Below are positions 6,717 through 13,816 of a DNA stretch of 16,536 nucleotides, one piece after another; within the stretch, counting starts at the first letter, position 1, and every line of letters starts with the position of its first letter. Both the position numbers and the translations under genes were made by a program. The DNA comes from Fen-1077 sp050014355 (GTDB lineage Bacteria > Chloroflexota > Dehalococcoidia > Dehalococcoidales > RBG-16-60-22). Below the pieces are notes generated by a model. That model had not been told where the DNA came from and ran no database searches. It was given only the letters and a program-made list of their open reading frames with translations. Location: contig JBEKDL010000042.1 of NCBI GenBank assembly GCA_050014355.1, positions 1 through 16,536 on the forward strand, in the 5' to 3' direction.

Positions 6717-6887
6717 TTATTTTTTGATGGCTTTTTGGACTTTCTGCATCAAATCCGGCGGGATGGTTTTCAGATTGTGCGTTTTCTCGGCGTGCAGGGC
6801 CAGAATCTGCATCATTTCATCCTGGTTTTCATCTTTTACCTCGAAACCGCACTTCATACCTAAATCCTTGCATTTAATAGATGGCGT
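6717..6887 (-). CDS. DUF1059 family small protein, probable ACG start
   Basis: A 57-residue frame (56 sense codons after the proposed start are TPSIKCKDLGMKCGFEV onward, ending PPDLMQKVQKAIKK). The pattern CKDLGMKCGFEV, then an acidic helix with HAEKTH and a PPDL..KV..AI tail, is the DUF1059 family as I know it, including the paired cysteines and histidines that may bind a metal. Function is unknown. An in-frame TAA lies about 21 bases before the ACG, and no ATG, GTG or TTG occurs between it and the conserved CKDLG motif. The only ATG (6857) would remove that motif. GGAGGT at 6895-6900 is seven bases before an in-frame ACG (6887), which would give MPSIKCKDLG. ATT at 6878 is a weaker alternative. 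It is the first gene of the long minus-strand run. Confidence 0.8.
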   Translation of the reverse strand, partial: TPSIKCKDLGMKCGFEVKDENQDEMMQILALHAEKTHNLKTIPPDLMQKVQKAIKK

Positions 6888-7353
6888 GTTGTTTACCTCC
6901 TTCCTTTATATGTAAGCCTACGGGCTTTGGGGAGTGGGCAATAACATCTATAAGAAAATTTTATAAAACGGAGTGTGGAATAATCATAAAATTGAAATGA
7001 GAAAAGTTACAAAACTGTATCATTTGGAAAACTGCAAGTCCCTGAATACCGGGCGCGACGCGGGAGGATATTGTTTAAAAATCATCCGGGAGAGCCATGA
7101 TGTACCGGAATATGAATCTAAATTGAAACAGGTCCGATGACTTAACATAATAAGGCAACTCTAAAATGTCATATTCTTGTAACTAATTTCCTCTCGATTT
7201 TATAACTTCTCAATTTTTTACCCTTTATAATGATGGAAATTAGTTTTTTATTTTGAGTGCGATGTGTATCCCTCGATAATGAACGGCAGTTTCACCGTGA
7301 AATAAGAATTTCTGGCAGAAGTAAAGCGAGAAGGAAAAAAAAGGAGACATGAA
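6888..7353. other. AT-rich divergent intergenic region
   Basis: This 466-base stretch lies between the minus-strand run and the plus-strand phosphoesterase genes and must contain promoters for both directions. It is visibly richer in A and T than the flanking genes. Features seen: the Shine-Dalgarno of the DUF1059 gene (6895-6900); a small hairpin AAGCC-TACG-GGCTT (6914-6927), whose TACG loop closed by C-G would be a stable UNCG-type tetraloop in plus-strand RNA; a possible 47-codon frame at 6997-7140; and TATAAT at 7226-7231, a candidate -10 for the phosphoesterase gene, although no good -35 was found 16-18 bases upstream. The Shine-Dalgarno AAGGAG of that gene is at about 7341-7346. No tRNA or repeat array was noticed. 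Confidence 0.5.
6997..7140 (+). CDS. Possible 47-aa small protein in the intergenic region
   Basis: An ATG-to-TGA frame of 47 codons starting MRKVTKLYHLENCKSLNT and containing a second cysteine in GGYCLKII. It ends in a charged, probably helical tail (YESKLKQVR). Amino-acid composition and codon choice look protein-like in an otherwise AT-rich, stop-rich region. However, there is only a poor ribosome-binding site (GGAG about 25 bases upstream, nothing at the usual distance), and I do not recognise the product. It could be a cysteine-containing small metal-binding or regulatory protein, or chance. Confidence 0.3.
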   Translation: MRKVTKLYHLENCKSLNTGRDAGGYCLKIIRESHDVPEYESKLKQVR

Positions 7354-8703
7354 ATGAATAAAACAATGCGGCGCGCGACAATCGTATTACTCGCTGTAAT
7401 TGCAATAATTCTTCCTCTAGCTCTTACGATGTGTACGACCTCACCAAGTCCCAGTCCCACCACAACAGTCTCTCTTATCCCTGCCGGCCTTGAGAAAATC
7501 CAGCATTTTGTCTTCATCATGCAGGAAAATAAGAGCTTCGACCACTACTTCGGCGTTTACCCCGGCGCTGACGGGATACCGGGGGGCGTTGCTCTGAAAG
7601 ACCCTCATGACGGCACCATCATAACCCCGTATTACAGCACCGCCGATGTCGACTTCGATGCGCCCCATGACAGGTCGAACGCCATAGCCGATATTGACGG
7701 CGGCAAGATGGACGGCTTTTTGAATGAGGCCTGGAAAAGGTACGCCTTGAGTGTAACTCCAAGCGAAGAAGCCGGATATAATCCCAAGGAAGTGATGAGC
7801 TACCACGACTACCGTGAAATCCCGAACTACTGGAATTACGCTCATCTCTATGTCCTGCAGGACGCGATGTTCTCTTCGGTAGCGGCCTACAGTTTAGCCG
7901 TCCACCTCTACATGGTAGCGGCGACTAGCGGCGGCTACATAGGGGAAACGCAGCCTTATCCCCAACGATTCGATTTTCCGGAAATTACCGAGCTCCTTCA
8001 AAACGATAAAGTAACCTGGAACTACTACGTGACATCGGGGAATGACACCGATGCTCAAGGGCATGCCATCGAACCCCAATCTCTGCAATCTACTAACCCC
8101 AACCATTACACGCTCTGGAACCCCCTGCCGGCTTTCCCCAAGGTGGAGAACGACCCTTCCCAGCGCGTACGGATGGTGGATACAGCACAGTTCTACCAGG
8201 ATGCCGCGGCCGGGAGTTTGCCAAGCGTGAGCTGGGTCTGCCCTTATCTGGGCAGCGAGCTAAGCGACCATCCGGCCTTCAAGGGCGGAATGGGAAAACC
8301 CATGGCTTATGTCACCGGTCTCATCAACGCCGTGATGCAGGGCCCCGACTGGAATTCCACGGCTATCTTTCTTGCCTGGGATGACTGGGGAGGTTATTAT
8401 GACCATGTGATACCTCCGTTTGTCGACGAATACGGCTTCGGCATCCGCGTACCGAGCCTGGTTATCAGCCCCTATGCCAAGCAGAATTTCGTTGACCATA
8501 CCACCTATTCTTTTGATTCGTGGCTAAAAATAGTTGAAGAACGCTTCGGCGTGGAGCCGATGACGCAGCGCGATAAGTACGCGGATGACATGCTCAACTC
8601 TTTTGACTTCACCCAGGTACCGCGCGCCCCGGTGCTGCTTTCAGCCACCGCGCAGGGGTCCCCTTATCCCCAGCCGCTGCAAACAATCCAGCATCAGCCA
8701 TGA
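7354..8703 (+). CDS. Secreted phosphoesterase (phospholipase C / acid phosphatase AcpA family), copy 1
   Basis: A 449-residue extracytoplasmic enzyme of the phosphoesterase family PF04185, which hydrolyses phosphate mono- or diesters such as phospholipid head groups. The N-terminal motif IQHFVFIMQENKSFDHYFG (about residues 49-67), GGKMDGFL, the segment SVAAYSLAVHLYMVAA that aligns with the nucleophile (Ser/Thr) region, and AWDDWGGYYDHVIPP (near 342-356) followed by RVPSLVISPYAK and the histidine in NFVDHTTYSF are the family's metal-binding and catalytic blocks. The signal peptide ends in ALTMC; Met at -1 is unusual for a lipobox, so it may be either lipid-anchored (C27) or released. Start ATG 7354 is preceded by AAGGAG at good distance. 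The next gene is a paralogue that begins just after this one, so the two form a tandem pair. Substrate is unknown. Confidence 0.93.
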   Translation: MNKTMRRATIVLLAVIAIILPLALTMCTTSPSPSPTTTVSLIPAGLEKIQHFVFIMQENKSFDHYFGVYPGADGIPGGVALKDPHDGTIITPYYSTADVDFDAPHDRSNAIADIDGGKMDGFLNEAWKRYALSVTPSEEAGYNPKEVMSYHDYREIPNYWNYAHLYVLQDAMFSSVAAYSLAVHLYMVAATSGGYIGETQPYPQRFDFPEITELLQNDKVTWNYYVTSGNDTDAQGHAIEPQSLQSTNPNHYTLWNPLPAFPKVENDPSQRVRMVDTAQFYQDAAAGSLPSVSWVCPYLGSELSDHPAFKGGMGKPMAYVTGLINAVMQGPDWNSTAIFLAWDDWGGYYDHVIPPFVDEYGFGIRVPSLVISPYAKQNFVDHTTYSFDSWLKIVEERFGVEPMTQRDKYADDMLNSFDFTQVPRAPVLLSATAQGSPYPQPLQTIQHQP

Positions 8704-8738
8704 TTTCGGTAGCCAATAAACTGGAAAAGGAGATAACG

Positions 8739-10070
8739 ATGCGCCAGACGAAAAGCCGTCTAGCTTTCTTCACCCTGGGAGTATTTTGTGCTGCGCTATT
8801 GCTGCTGCCGGTAACATCCTGCAGCAGCCCGGCGAACGTGACGTCTAAAGTACCGCCCGGGCTGGAAAAAATACAGCATTTTGTTTTCATCATGCAGGAG
8901 AACCGCAGCTTCGATAGCTATTTCGGCACCTATCCCGGCGCCGACGGTATACCAGCCAATATAGCCCTGTTAGACCCCTGGGACGGCAGCCTCGTCAAGC
9001 CCTACCATGATACCAATAATATTAACTTCGATGGCCCCCACGGCTGGGAAAACGCTCACGCCGACATCAATGGCGGCAAGATGGACGGTTTCCTGAAAGA
9101 AGCCTACAAGCGGTACAGCGAGGGCGCCGGCGTCAAAAGAACGCCCGGGGATGACCCGCGGGAGGTCATGGGCTATCACGACTACCATGAGATAGCTAAT
9201 TACTGGAATTACGCCGGGCTCTACGTTTTACAGGACCGCATGTTTGAGTCCGTAGCATCCTACAGCCTGCCGGCCCATCTTTACAAGCTGGCGGCCCAGA
9301 GCGGGGGCTACACGGGGTTTAACCAACCGTACCCCTCCGAATTCAATTTCCCCGAAATTACCGAGCTACTGGCCAGCCAGCGGATTAGCTGGAACTACTA
9401 CACTACCTCCGGGAATACCACCGACGCGCAGGGTCGCGTCATCGGTACGGAAAAGGAGCAAAAGGAAGACCCGGGGGAATATACCTACTGGAACCCGCTC
9501 CCGGCTTTCCCCAAGGTATTCAACGACCCGGACCAGCGCAGCCACCTGGTGGATACCGCGCAGTTCTACCAGGATGCCGCTACCGGGAACCTGCCGCAGG
9601 TCAGCTGGGTTCAGCCGTTCTTCGGCAGCGCCGTTAGCGAGCACCCGGCATTCCGGGGTGGGGTGAGGAAGGGGATGTCCTACGTGACCGGGCTGGTCAA
9701 CGCCATTATGCAGGGACCGGACTGGAATTCGACCGCCATCTTTATCTCATGGGACGACTGGGGAGGGTTCTATGACCACGTGAATCCACCCAAGGTGGAC
9801 GAGTTCGGCTACGGCATCCGCGTGCCGGGGCTGGTCATCAGCCCTTACGCGAAGCAGGGCTATATCGACCATAAGACCTATTCCTTCGAATCCTGGCTGA
9901 AAATCGTGGAAGAGCGTTTCGGGGTGGCTTCCATGACGAAGCGCGACAAGGATGCGCTGGATATGATGGATTCCTTCGATTTCACAAAGCAGCCGCGCGC
10001 ACCGGTGGTGCTGTCCACCGCGCCAGAAGGCTCGCCTTATCCCCAGCCTGCCCAGGTTATCCAGCACTAG
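8739..10070 (+). CDS. Secreted phosphoesterase (phospholipase C / acid phosphatase family) lipoprotein, copy 2
   Basis: A paralogue of the preceding gene, with all the same blocks: IQHFVFIMQENRSFDSYFG, GGKMDGFLKEAYKRY, the SVASYSLPAHLYKLAA nucleophile region, SWDDWGGFYDHVNPP, RVPGLVISPYAKQ and DHKTYSFESWLKIVEERFG. Many stretches also match at the DNA level, so the pair probably arose by tandem duplication and then diverged. The frame is open from an ATG at 8700 that overlaps the previous stop (ATGA), but the ATG at 8739 is preferred. It has AGGAG six to seven bases upstream and gives a normal signal peptide, MRQTKSRLAFFTLGVF, ending at the lipobox LPVTSC. From 8739 the protein has 443 residues. 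Unlike copy 1 its lipobox is canonical, so this copy should be membrane-anchored. Confidence 0.93.
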   Translation: MRQTKSRLAFFTLGVFCAALLLLPVTSCSSPANVTSKVPPGLEKIQHFVFIMQENRSFDSYFGTYPGADGIPANIALLDPWDGSLVKPYHDTNNINFDGPHGWENAHADINGGKMDGFLKEAYKRYSEGAGVKRTPGDDPREVMGYHDYHEIANYWNYAGLYVLQDRMFESVASYSLPAHLYKLAAQSGGYTGFNQPYPSEFNFPEITELLASQRISWNYYTTSGNTTDAQGRVIGTEKEQKEDPGEYTYWNPLPAFPKVFNDPDQRSHLVDTAQFYQDAATGNLPQVSWVQPFFGSAVSEHPAFRGGVRKGMSYVTGLVNAIMQGPDWNSTAIFISWDDWGGFYDHVNPPKVDEFGYGIRVPGLVISPYAKQGYIDHKTYSFESWLKIVEERFGVASMTKRDKDALDMMDSFDFTKQPRAPVVLSTAPEGSPYPQPAQVIQH

Positions 10071-10093
10071 AGTTGATGGCGGAGAAAAGGAAG

Positions 10094-10756
10094 ATGAAGA
10101 AAAATTTGACTTTAATAACCGTCATTCTGTTGGCGGTGACCGCGCTCGCCGGCTGTGGAACACCAGGCTCTCAAGCGAACTTGAAAACGGCGGGACCGGC
10201 TGGTTCCAATACTCCTTTCTCGCTGGCCGGTCTGCCGGCCGCCGGTTACATCGATTTGGGCCCGGTAAACGCGGCGGAGCTTGAGCGCCTCGGGCTCGGC
10301 GGGCCCGCGCCCATCAATAACCCGCCATCCTCCCCTTTCAACCAGTACGGGATGTACTGGAGCCAACCATTTCCGGTCGCGGAAGGCGATACCATCCAGC
10401 TGAAAGTCTACAGCGATACACCGATTTCCTGGTTCGGGGTGGACTGGTTGAGCTTAAATATACGCGGCATACTGGCCACGACGGAACTAGATGAAGACGG
10501 CCGCACTTTCGACCCGCAATACCCGGAGCATTCATCAGTAGAGACAGCCGCTAGCGGTTACGCGCTCACGGTCAGCTATGCGTTTGAAAAGGATACCGAA
10601 TGTGTACTTGTCGTGAAGAACGCCAGTGCGGACAGGTCATGGCGCCTCTCGATGTCCGTAACGTCAAAATCCGCTTTCACCATCAAGCGATTTCTCAAGG
10701 ACATTCCACTTATTAAAAACCTCGTTAAATCCGACCGCGAAGAAACCGAAGACTGA
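10094..10756 (+). CDS. Lipoprotein of unknown function
   Basis: A 220-residue exported protein. MKKNLTLITVILLAVTALAGC is a clear lipoprotein signal ending in the lipobox LAGC. Behind it come a Pro/Gly-rich segment (about 25-85, with GLGGPAPINNPPSSPF) and a probable beta-sandwich-like region (QYGMYWSQPFPVAEGDTI and ISWFGVDWLSLNIRG, then YALTVSYAFEKDTECVLVVKN) that resembles a cell-surface ligand-binding or stalk domain. It ends in a basic/acidic tail. The frame is open from a TTG at 10073, but the ATG at 10094 with GGAG nine bases upstream is the better start. It lies 23 bases after the second phosphoesterase gene and is probably in the same operon. I do not recognise the family. The fold comment is inferred from the alternation of hydrophobic residues only. 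Confidence 0.8.
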   Translation: MKKNLTLITVILLAVTALAGCGTPGSQANLKTAGPAGSNTPFSLAGLPAAGYIDLGPVNAAELERLGLGGPAPINNPPSSPFNQYGMYWSQPFPVAEGDTIQLKVYSDTPISWFGVDWLSLNIRGILATTELDEDGRTFDPQYPEHSSVETAASGYALTVSYAFEKDTECVLVVKNASADRSWRLSMSVTSKSAFTIKRFLKDIPLIKNLVKSDREETED

Positions 10757-10895
10757 AAACTCCGTAGGTCGCTAATGCCGGCTGAAATCAGTCTATTTGT
10801 CCTGCCTCTAAAAAGTCACCCCTACTAAAGTATCGGTACTTAAAGTGGTAATCGCTCCATGACCAACGTTCGGGTTTACCGTTATAATGGATATA
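10757..10895 (+). promoter_or_regulatory. Candidate promoter giving a leaderless transcript for the next lipoprotein gene
   Basis: This 139-base gap ends in two TATAAT hexamers, at 10883-10888 and 10892-10897. The first has a weak -35-like TGACCA at 10860-10865 with a 17-base spacer. Transcription about seven bases after the first -10 would start at or next to the ATG at 10896. No Shine-Dalgarno precedes either candidate ATG (10887 or 10896), which fits a leaderless mRNA. A short inverted repeat, AAGTA-TCGG-TACTT (10828-10841), lies about 20 bases upstream of the -35 and could be an operator. No terminator for the preceding gene is obvious. Confidence 0.35.
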
Positions 10896-12386
10896 ATGAA
10901 CCAAACTTTAGTTACGATTGTTTCCATCCTGGCATTATCAGTCGTTTTTCCGGCTGGCTGTAGCCCCGCCGCACCGCATTCTTCTCCAGCGACGCCCACG
11001 GTGACGGTAACGGTTACCCCCACCAGCCCGGTGACGTCACCGTCACCAACCACCGCACGTACTACCACTCCAGCTACCACCCCTCCATCAAGCGTGCCCG
11101 TAAAGAGCACCCCGCCGGCAACCACGGCACCCGCGGTGCCTGCGCTGTATCAATCGCTCTACAACGAGCTGCAGGGGTATTTAAACGAAGCCGATAAGCA
11201 GGTCAGCGCAGCCTGGGACGGCAGCAGCTACGCGGTGGGCTACGCCGCCGAGCTCCTCACCGCCGATGCTAACGCCGGAACCGGAATACTGCAGGCCACC
11301 GAGAAAAAAGTCATGGCTGAAGAGCTCGATGCAGAGGCATCCATGGGTGTCAAGGCCATCACGGTGCAAATCGGCTTTCCGATTCTCGACCAGAATTTCT
11401 ACGTGTTCCAGGGGCAGACCGCGGCCCAGGCGCAGCAGTCCGTCCAGACGTGGCTCGATTACTATATATCGTTAGCGCAGGCCATTCACAGCCGGGGGCT
11501 CAAATTCATCGTGGAATCAAATCCGCTGCTGACTTTTTACCTGTCAGCCGATTCCCCGATCAATCCCGTCGACTACTACAAAACGCTGGATTTTACCACC
11601 TATCAAGAGCGCCGGAGCCAGCATAATATCACCGTGGCGCAGCAGATAAAACCGGACTACCTGCTGTTGCAGACCGAGCCGGACACTGATGCGGTCAATG
11701 ATTTCCGTACGGAGCTTAACAACGGCACAAAAGATGCGGCGATGATAAAACAATTCGTGACCGACCTGGAGAGCGCCGGAATTCCCGGGCTGCACACCAC
11801 GCTACAAATAGGTTCGGGGGCCGGTGCCTGGCTATCGAGCTGGAAGACCTATATTAACGGCCTGGCCGCTATACCTGGCCTCGATAAGCTGGACACGCAC
11901 ATTTACAACATCCAGCCCAGCATCAACCAAGTAGGGGAGTTCGGGGTCGCGATGCAGATAGCCGATATAGCGCACGCGGCGGGCAAGGGGGTCTCGCTTT
12001 CGGAGTTCTGGTGCCATAAGTCGGTAACACTCTCCGGATTTAACGAGGGCGCGGATTCGCTGGTGGACATACGCGTACGGGATATGTTCAGCTTCTGGGC
12101 GCCGCTCGATGAGCAGTTCTTAAACGTGATGGGTAAGCTGGCCGTCGGTAAGCACTTCGATTATATCAGCGGCTTCGGACACTACGACTGGTTTACGGAA
12201 GTCGACTATAGCGCGCTGAAGTCCGTACCGGTGTACCCGGTCACGAGCAAGGGACAGAACGACGCTATTGATGCCCAAATTACGACCATGCAAAACCAGG
12301 CGGTGAAGCAGGCGTTTGCCGACCACCAGCTCTCGCCAACAGGCAAGGCTTACCAGGCTATTATCCAGAACGGGCCGACGCGCTGA
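10896..12386 (+). CDS. Lipoprotein with a probable clan GH-A TIM-barrel glycosidase domain
   Basis: A 496-residue exported protein. A signal peptide ends at the lipobox PAGC, followed by a Ser/Thr/Pro linker of about 60 residues (TVTVTVTPTSPVTSPSPTT and similar) and a domain of about 400 residues. That domain shows an alternating strand/helix pattern of a TIM barrel: ITVQIGFP, LKFIVESNP, YLLLQTEPDTD, HTTLQIGSG, LDTHIYNIQP, VSLSEFWCHKS and YISGFGHYDWF. Glu in QTEP (codon at 11676) and Glu in SEFW (codon at 12003) lie about 109 residues apart at the ends of two strands, as the acid/base and nucleophile of clan GH-A enzymes do, although the usual Asn before the first Glu is Thr here. HIYN resembles the aromatic/His strand-6 motif. 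ATG 10887 is also possible. Substrate unknown; loss of glycosidase activity cannot be excluded. Confidence 0.7.
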   Translation: MNQTLVTIVSILALSVVFPAGCSPAAPHSSPATPTVTVTVTPTSPVTSPSPTTARTTTPATTPPSSVPVKSTPPATTAPAVPALYQSLYNELQGYLNEADKQVSAAWDGSSYAVGYAAELLTADANAGTGILQATEKKVMAEELDAEASMGVKAITVQIGFPILDQNFYVFQGQTAAQAQQSVQTWLDYYISLAQAIHSRGLKFIVESNPLLTFYLSADSPINPVDYYKTLDFTTYQERRSQHNITVAQQIKPDYLLLQTEPDTDAVNDFRTELNNGTKDAAMIKQFVTDLESAGIPGLHTTLQIGSGAGAWLSSWKTYINGLAAIPGLDKLDTHIYNIQPSINQVGEFGVAMQIADIAHAAGKGVSLSEFWCHKSVTLSGFNEGADSLVDIRVRDMFSFWAPLDEQFLNVMGKLAVGKHFDYISGFGHYDWFTEVDYSALKSVPVYPVTSKGQNDAIDAQITTMQNQAVKQAFADHQLSPTGKAYQAIIQNGPTR

Positions 12387-12387
12387 T

Positions 12388-12411
12388 GCACCCGGCCTGA
12401 AAAGCCGGTGC
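12388..12411. terminator. Hairpin between convergent genes, possible bidirectional terminator
   Basis: GCACCCGGC (12388-12396) pairs with GCCGGTGC (12404-12411) around a seven-base loop CTGAAAA, giving an eight-base-pair GC-rich stem with one bulged C. It occupies almost the entire 26-base gap between the stop codons of the barrel lipoprotein (12386) and the serpin (12413). No T tract follows on either strand, so any termination would be of a non-classical kind. Confidence 0.5.
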
Positions 12412-12412
12412 C

Positions 12413-13690
12413 TTACGCCGCCGGATTCATCACCCGGCCGATAAACAGGATAGCGCCGGTGGGGATATCGCGGATGAGGAAGATGAAAGGGTGGTCGAGG
12501 GTCACATTCTTGATATTTACGGGCATGGCGGTCGTGCCCACGATAACCCCGCTGGCGGCGGCGGCCTCCGTGCCCGCTTCGTCCACCGTGACATAAGCCT
12601 TGTGCACCACGTCGCTGATATACAGGTCTTTGGCGCCGTCCATGCCGGAGAAATCGGCTCGGGACGGGTCGAAGGCCTGCGCCATACCGAGGCCGGTAAG
12701 CGTTTGTTTCAGGCCGAACGAAGACTCTATCGTGAATTTCGGCATCGTCAGGTTGACCGGGTTGGACTGCAGCTTGCCGATGATATCACCAAGCGCCTGG
12801 CTGGTCAGGGAAGGTTCGAAAGAGCTAAAGCTCCCTGCGGCAGGCAGGATGACCAGCATGGAGAGCTGGTTGCCATCGTACGGCAGTTCCACTGCCTGGT
12901 AATCGGCGCCCTCGGCGTATTTAAAATTATGCTCCTGGAACATCATGGGCACGGTAACGTCACTACCGGTCAGGAGATGGAACTGACCGTCGTGCGTGGA
13001 AGTCTTTTCGAACTGGGACGCCCATGCCGCGTTGAAGTAGATAGCGTTGGTAAGCACTAGCCGGGTCATATCGGTGACGGAGCCCTGCGGCAGCAGGTCT
13101 TTTATTTTCCCCTCGGTCTTATCGCTGACCCAGCTGTTGATAGCCTGGCGGGAAGGCTCCGGAGCTTTGATAAAATCGAGGATGCGGAGTCCCGCGCCGT
13201 AGTTTTGAGCTAGCAAGTCGAGATATGAAGACGTGAATTTAAAGTCCTTCTGCCCCCAGATAGCGTTGACCACGTTCAGGCGGAACCCTTTTTCATCCTT
13301 GCCCTTCGCCCCCTGGCCGCGGCTCGCCAGCGCGATGTCGAGGCTATCGAAAGCGGGATGCAGCTTGTCCTGGGAAAGCAGGAACTGCATGGCGGCGGCC
13401 ATCTCATTCGCTGTCTGACCGCGGGCGCCGCCGTAGGTCATGGCTAGGGCTTCCGACAGGCTGTAGGGTGAATAAAAAATATTGCCGCCGGTCTTGATTA
13501 ACTGCTGGTAAAGGTTCAGCGCGAAGGCGCTGTTGCCAGCGACGAGGGTAGATAAATCGGCGGGACTGGTCATCGGCGCGGTATCCCGCGGCTTATCAGA
13601 TTTCAGCTCGGCGGCCGATACCGGCCGGTTGCACGCTATCACCATAAGCAGGGTAACAACCGCCAGAACAATTAACAGCGCTTTCTTCAT
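12413..13690 (-). CDS. Serpin-family protease inhibitor, lipoprotein
   Basis: A 425-residue serpin. A signal peptide ends in a good lipobox (VIAC, C20), so it should be anchored on the outer face of the membrane. Core family blocks are present: FYSPYSLSEALAMTYGGARG, LVLTNAIYFNAAWASQFEKT, MMFQEH, the strand DVVHKAYVTVDEAGTEAAAA and DHPFIFLIRD...ILFIGRVMNP. The hinge of the reactive loop (E371, G373, T374, then a run of Ala) has the small residues needed for loop insertion, so it is predicted to be inhibitory. Counting from P17 puts the scissile bond at Thr387-Ala388, suggesting a target with subtilisin/elastase-like preference. ATG 13690 has GGAGGG five bases upstream, and TATAAT (13721-13726 on this strand) is a possible -10. 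It probably protects surface proteins or a protease of the cell itself. Confidence 0.95.
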   Translation of the reverse strand: MKKALLIVLAVVTLLMVIACNRPVSAAELKSDKPRDTAPMTSPADLSTLVAGNSAFALNLYQQLIKTGGNIFYSPYSLSEALAMTYGGARGQTANEMAAAMQFLLSQDKLHPAFDSLDIALASRGQGAKGKDEKGFRLNVVNAIWGQKDFKFTSSYLDLLAQNYGAGLRILDFIKAPEPSRQAINSWVSDKTEGKIKDLLPQGSVTDMTRLVLTNAIYFNAAWASQFEKTSTHDGQFHLLTGSDVTVPMMFQEHNFKYAEGADYQAVELPYDGNQLSMLVILPAAGSFSSFEPSLTSQALGDIIGKLQSNPVNLTMPKFTIESSFGLKQTLTGLGMAQAFDPSRADFSGMDGAKDLYISDVVHKAYVTVDEAGTEAAAASGVIVGTTAMPVNIKNVTLDHPFIFLIRDIPTGAILFIGRVMNPAA

Positions 13691-13816
13691 GGGCTCCCTC
13701 CGGAAACTATACTAACACTTATTATAACGTTCTGGCGTGAAATAAGGTTAGGAGAAAAAGCAAAAAACCAGGGAATCAGAGCTTGAAGAGGCAAAATGGC
13801 GTGAGGACTGAAAGTA

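Noticed and set aside
8700..8738. Start of phosphoesterase copy 2 at the ATGA overlap
   Set aside because: It would put a charged 13-residue extension before the signal peptide; AGGAG directly serves ATG 8739.
10828..10841. AAGTA-TCGG-TACTT hairpin as a terminator of the upstream lipoprotein gene
   Set aside because: The stem is only five base pairs, AT-rich and without a T tract; an operator or chance is more likely.
10981..11140. Thr/Pro/Val codon repeats in the barrel lipoprotein as a tandem repeat element
   Set aside because: The repetition follows from a low-complexity Ser/Thr/Pro linker; the DNA units are irregular and the reading frame continues through them.
12491..13060. 189-codon plus-strand open frame opposite the serpin
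   Set aside because: Antisense to conserved serpin blocks; His/Arg/Gly-rich product without a start signal.
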